Of a DNA stretch of 22,329 nucleotides, positions 20,192 to 22,329 are shown piece after piece. The position numbers and the translations under genes were made by a program. Below the pieces are notes generated by a model. That model searched no databases and had not been told where the DNA came from. It worked only from the letters and a program-made list of their open reading frames with translations. The stretch's first letter is position 1. The number at the start of each line of letters is the position of its first letter. The stretch covers positions 1 to 22,329 of the forward strand of contig JBNGDP010000057.1 of NCBI GenBank assembly GCA_049975345.1, in the 5' to 3' direction. The stretch comes from Oceanipulchritudo sp049975345. GTDB lineage: Bacteria; Verrucomicrobiota; Verrucomicrobiia; Opitutales; Oceanipulchritudinaceae.

Positions 20192-21026
20192 TTCCGAAGG
20201 CCCGAACCGGTCCGATGACACGGACCAAACGGGGAAGCCAAGGAAACTGCGGCTGAAAAAGCTCCTGACCCCGATTTCACCGCATCTGACGGCGGCCCGT
20301 CCGGAGCGGGATCCCCGCCTCGAGGACCTCAGGGAGCAGAAGGAACCGGAGGAAGCCCCAAGGGCGGTCCCCGTCGAACCGGAACCGGAGCCGGTAAAGC
20401 CCCCGGAAGCGGAGGAACCCAAACCCCTCCTTGGCGATGAGGAGGTACCGCAGGAAACGGTGAAACCGGAATATGAGGAGCCTGCGGAAGACGTGGAAGC
20501 ACCGGAGCCGGAGCCGGAACCGGAGCCGGAACCGGAGCCCTTGCCCCGTCCGGATGAATTGGAGATGGTGTACGGGCGGAAACCGGACTGGAGGAAGCGC
20601 CTTGTCCTCTGGTTGGGCGCGCCGGTCCTGATCCTCGCCGCGATCGTGTACCTGGTCACGGTCCTTCTGGATCCGTTCGGGCAATCCCCTGAATCATCCC
20701 CTCCAGCCGGGGCCGGAACCGCGGGCATGGCCGGGGCCCCGTTGCGGGAAAGCACCCCCTCGTCAGCCATCTCCCCGCTCGAGCTCAGCATCGTCTTGGA
20801 GAACCTGAACCTGGCAGGCTACCTCGACCAACTGCGCCGGCAGGAGCTGGTGCCCTCCGAGACCCCGCGCGGCCTGTATGTGAATTCCGTTTTCATCCCG
20901 GAGGGAAGCCTGATCAACCCCCGCCTTGGTCTGACCCTGGCCTACGTCGAAATATCCCCTGTCGGGTTCCTCTTCGACCTGCAGGATGCCGAGGGAACCC
21001 CTTACCGGGTTGCCATCGAGCCATAA
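20160..21026 (+). CDS. Bitopic membrane protein with Pro/Glu-rich cytoplasmic region, unknown function
   Basis: The start ATG 20160 lies 32 bp inside the GspB-like gene in another frame, so translation is probably coupled. The 288-residue product has a basic segment (RKLRLKKLL, 28-36), an acidic Pro/Glu-rich region (about 60-135, with a PEPEPEPEPEPEP run at 115-127), one transmembrane helix (about 148-170) and a C-terminal periplasmic domain (about 200-288) ending GLTLAYVEISPVGFLFDLQD. The layout mirrors GspC or pilus alignment proteins, and position after exeA/gspB-like genes suggests a third member of the same envelope assembly. No domain is recognised, so this remains context-based. Confidence 0.75.
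   Translation: MEESHTPNPSDSEGPNRSDDTDQTGKPRKLRLKKLLTPISPHLTAARPERDPRLEDLREQKEPEEAPRAVPVEPEPEPVKPPEAEEPKPLLGDEEVPQETVKPEYEEPAEDVEAPEPEPEPEPEPEPLPRPDELEMVYGRKPDWRKRLVLWLGAPVLILAAIVYLVTVLLDPFGQSPESSPPAGAGTAGMAGAPLRESTPSSAISPLELSIVLENLNLAGYLDQLRRQELVPSETPRGLYVNSVFIPEGSLINPRLGLTLAYVEISPVGFLFDLQDAEGTPYRVAIEP
20502..20540 (+). repeat. Hexanucleotide tandem repeat CCGGAG/CCGGAA
   Basis: Six units of CCGGAR encode the Pro-Glu run of the bitopic protein. Gain or loss of units keeps the frame, so length could vary between strains without breaking the gene. Confidence 0.8.
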
Positions 21027-21045
21027 TTCCCTTACGCTGCCAAGA

Positions 21046-22329
21046 ATGGAAGGCATGCACCTTTCCTTTTTGCATTCCCTCGTTGTTTCCGTAAGCGCGG
21101 GCGCGCTGATTGGCCTGATCCGCCAATGGTCGGACGCGCACGAGGGGATGGAGGCTGAATCGAGCGCCGGATTACGAACCTACTCCCTCTGGGCCCTGGT
21201 CGGTTTCCTTTCCGCTTACGTCCACGATACGCATGCCCCCTTTTTCTTTCCCGTCTCCTTCGCCACCTTCGGGATTTTTCTCATCGCGGCCAACTCCATC
21301 GACCACAAGGAACACCGCGGCCTAGGCCTGACCAGCTACGCCGCCGCCATCCTGACCTACCTGGTGGGTGCCCTGGTCTTCTGGCAACGTCTTGAGGCGG
21401 CCTTTGCCATCGCCGTGACCATCGGCATCCTCGTGGCGGCCAAGCCGTTCATCCACAGCTGGACCCACAACCTGACAAACGAGGATATCCTCAGCCTGCT
21501 GCAGTTTCTTGCCGTGACCGGCTTGATTCTCCCGCTGGTACCCGACCGCGGCTTCGGCCCGCTCGATGCCTTCAATCCCTACAACATCTGGCTCATGGTG
21601 GTCCTCATCAGCGGGCTCGGTTTCGTGGGGTACGTCGCGATCCGCCTGCTGGGTACCCGGGCGGGCATCACAGTGACCGGCTTTGCCGGGGGCCTTGCCT
21701 CCTCGACGGCCACGACCCTCGCCCTGGCCCGGAACAGCCGGGACACCCCCCAAATCAGCCAGACCCTCGCCCTTGGCATCGTCATCGCCAACACGGTCAT
21801 GATCGGGCGGGTGGGCGTCATCATCCTCGCCTTGAACCAGGAGCTGTTCTTCCGGCTCCTTGCCCCGATGGTGCTGATGGCCCTGCCGACCACCCTCTTC
21901 CTGCTCTGGCGGATGTGGATCCGCGACAAGGGAGAGACGGAGATTGACTTGCCGGAACTGCGCAATCCCCTCTCCATGAAGCTGGCCATCAAGTTCGCCC
22001 TGTTGTACGGGATTATTGTCCTCCTCATCAAATGGGTCTCGGAAGGGGGCATCGGCACCAGCTTCTATCCGGTGGCTTTCCTCTCCGGTTTGACCGACAT
22101 GGACGCCATCGCCCTGTCCCTGATCAATGAACAAAACAGGGGTGCGCTGGCCTTGGGGCCCGCCGCCGCGGGGGTTATGACCGGCGCCCTGGCGAATACC
22201 ATTTTCAAGACCGCCCTCGGTTTCTGGCTGGGCGACAAACGGCTCCGCCTGCCCCTCCTCTATGGAATGATCCCGATGGTCATCGCGGGCCTCGCGGGGC
22301 TGGCCCTGCTCTGGTGGATTGGACCCTAG
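21046..22329 (+). CDS. MgtC/SapB domain plus DUF4010 integral membrane protein
   Basis: This 427-residue membrane protein begins with an MgtC-type domain (about 5-145): ALIGLIRQWSDA, GLRTYSLWALVGFLSAYV, then further helices. A DUF4010-type membrane domain follows (about 170-427), with TVTGFAGGLASSTATTLALA, LALGIVIANTVMIGR and AFLSGLTDMDAIALSLI. About a dozen hydrophobic segments are visible. MgtC proteins of pathogens modulate ATP synthase and Mg2+ homeostasis, but this MgtC-DUF4010 fusion is a separate, poorly characterised branch common in environmental bacteria. ATG 21046 begins 19 bp after the previous stop; ATG 21055 is an alternative and neither has a strong ribosome site. It may be the last gene of the exeA-like unit, though no functional link is obvious. 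The stop codon is the last three bases of the window. Confidence 0.88.
   Translation: MEGMHLSFLHSLVVSVSAGALIGLIRQWSDAHEGMEAESSAGLRTYSLWALVGFLSAYVHDTHAPFFFPVSFATFGIFLIAANSIDHKEHRGLGLTSYAAAILTYLVGALVFWQRLEAAFAIAVTIGILVAAKPFIHSWTHNLTNEDILSLLQFLAVTGLILPLVPDRGFGPLDAFNPYNIWLMVVLISGLGFVGYVAIRLLGTRAGITVTGFAGGLASSTATTLALARNSRDTPQISQTLALGIVIANTVMIGRVGVIILALNQELFFRLLAPMVLMALPTTLFLLWRMWIRDKGETEIDLPELRNPLSMKLAIKFALLYGIIVLLIKWVSEGGIGTSFYPVAFLSGLTDMDAIALSLINEQNRGALALGPAAAGVMTGALANTIFKTALGFWLGDKRLRLPLLYGMIPMVIAGLAGLALLWWIGP

Overview
The window looks like chromosomal DNA from a GC-rich Gram-negative bacterium. The gene families (a serpin with an extra Trp-rich tail, a DCKTDVDD nucleoside-hydrolase-like secreted protein, a GH63-like enzyme, a divergent PurA, a eukaryote-like UDP-sugar pyrophosphorylase) and the style of the intergenic repeats suggest Verrucomicrobiota, probably Opitutae. 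This placement is inferred from remembered family content, not from a marker gene. The codon bias (G/C at third positions) produces many long antisense shadow ORFs, which are left out.

Layout, left to right. (1) 1-3517, minus strand: a tight cluster of a GH63-like alpha-glycosidase, an M14 zinc carboxypeptidase and a CapA-family protein cut by the window edge. (2) 3533-3798: a non-coding block of a duplicated 51-bp unit, small palindromes and a large imperfect hairpin, followed by a terminator. (3) 3940-5458, minus strand: two exported proteins, a single-domain TonB-C protein and an unknown protein with an aromatic C-terminal module. (4) 5653-7421: a tRNA-Leu(CAG) gene and, 1.7 kb away, a perfect 26-bp copy of its 3' end. 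These bracket a visibly AT-richer segment with one AAA/DUF4143 ATPase gene, which has the form of a small tRNA-integrated island. (5) 7467-7704: a 238-bp MITE-like element with 13-bp inverted ends. (6) 7751-9644, plus strand: a secreted nucleoside-hydrolase-like protein, an AraC-regulator remnant and a GH43-like protein. (7) 9750-12819: a CNNM/CBS membrane protein, a small unknown protein, and an exported serpin with an inhibitory-type hinge plus a C-terminal module matching that of the 4442-5458 protein. (8) 12932-14488, plus: a divergent adenylosuccinate synthetase. (9) 18573-14505, minus: a probable operon of FtsB/DivIC-like protein, UAP/UDPGP-type pyrophosphorylase, phosphohexomutase and a small unknown protein. 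(10) 18672-22329, plus: ExeA-like ATPase, GspB-like protein, a Pro/Glu-rich bitopic protein and an MgtC/DUF4010 membrane protein.

How parts may work together. The mutase and pyrophosphorylase are consecutive steps (hexose-6-P to hexose-1-P to UDP-sugar) and sit beside a divisome protein, which points to envelope precursor supply. ExeA, GspB and the bitopic protein are overlapping or adjacent and look like an envelope-spanning secretion or pilus assembly accessory set. A 32-bp nested dyad lies between the divergent ftsB-like and exeA-like genes and could control both.

No rRNA, CRISPR array, integrase or complete transposase gene was seen. The strongest leads are the tRNA-bounded ATPase island with phased AATTGGC motifs in front of its gene, the aromatic tail shared by the serpin and a second exported protein, and the nested dyad at 18604-18635.
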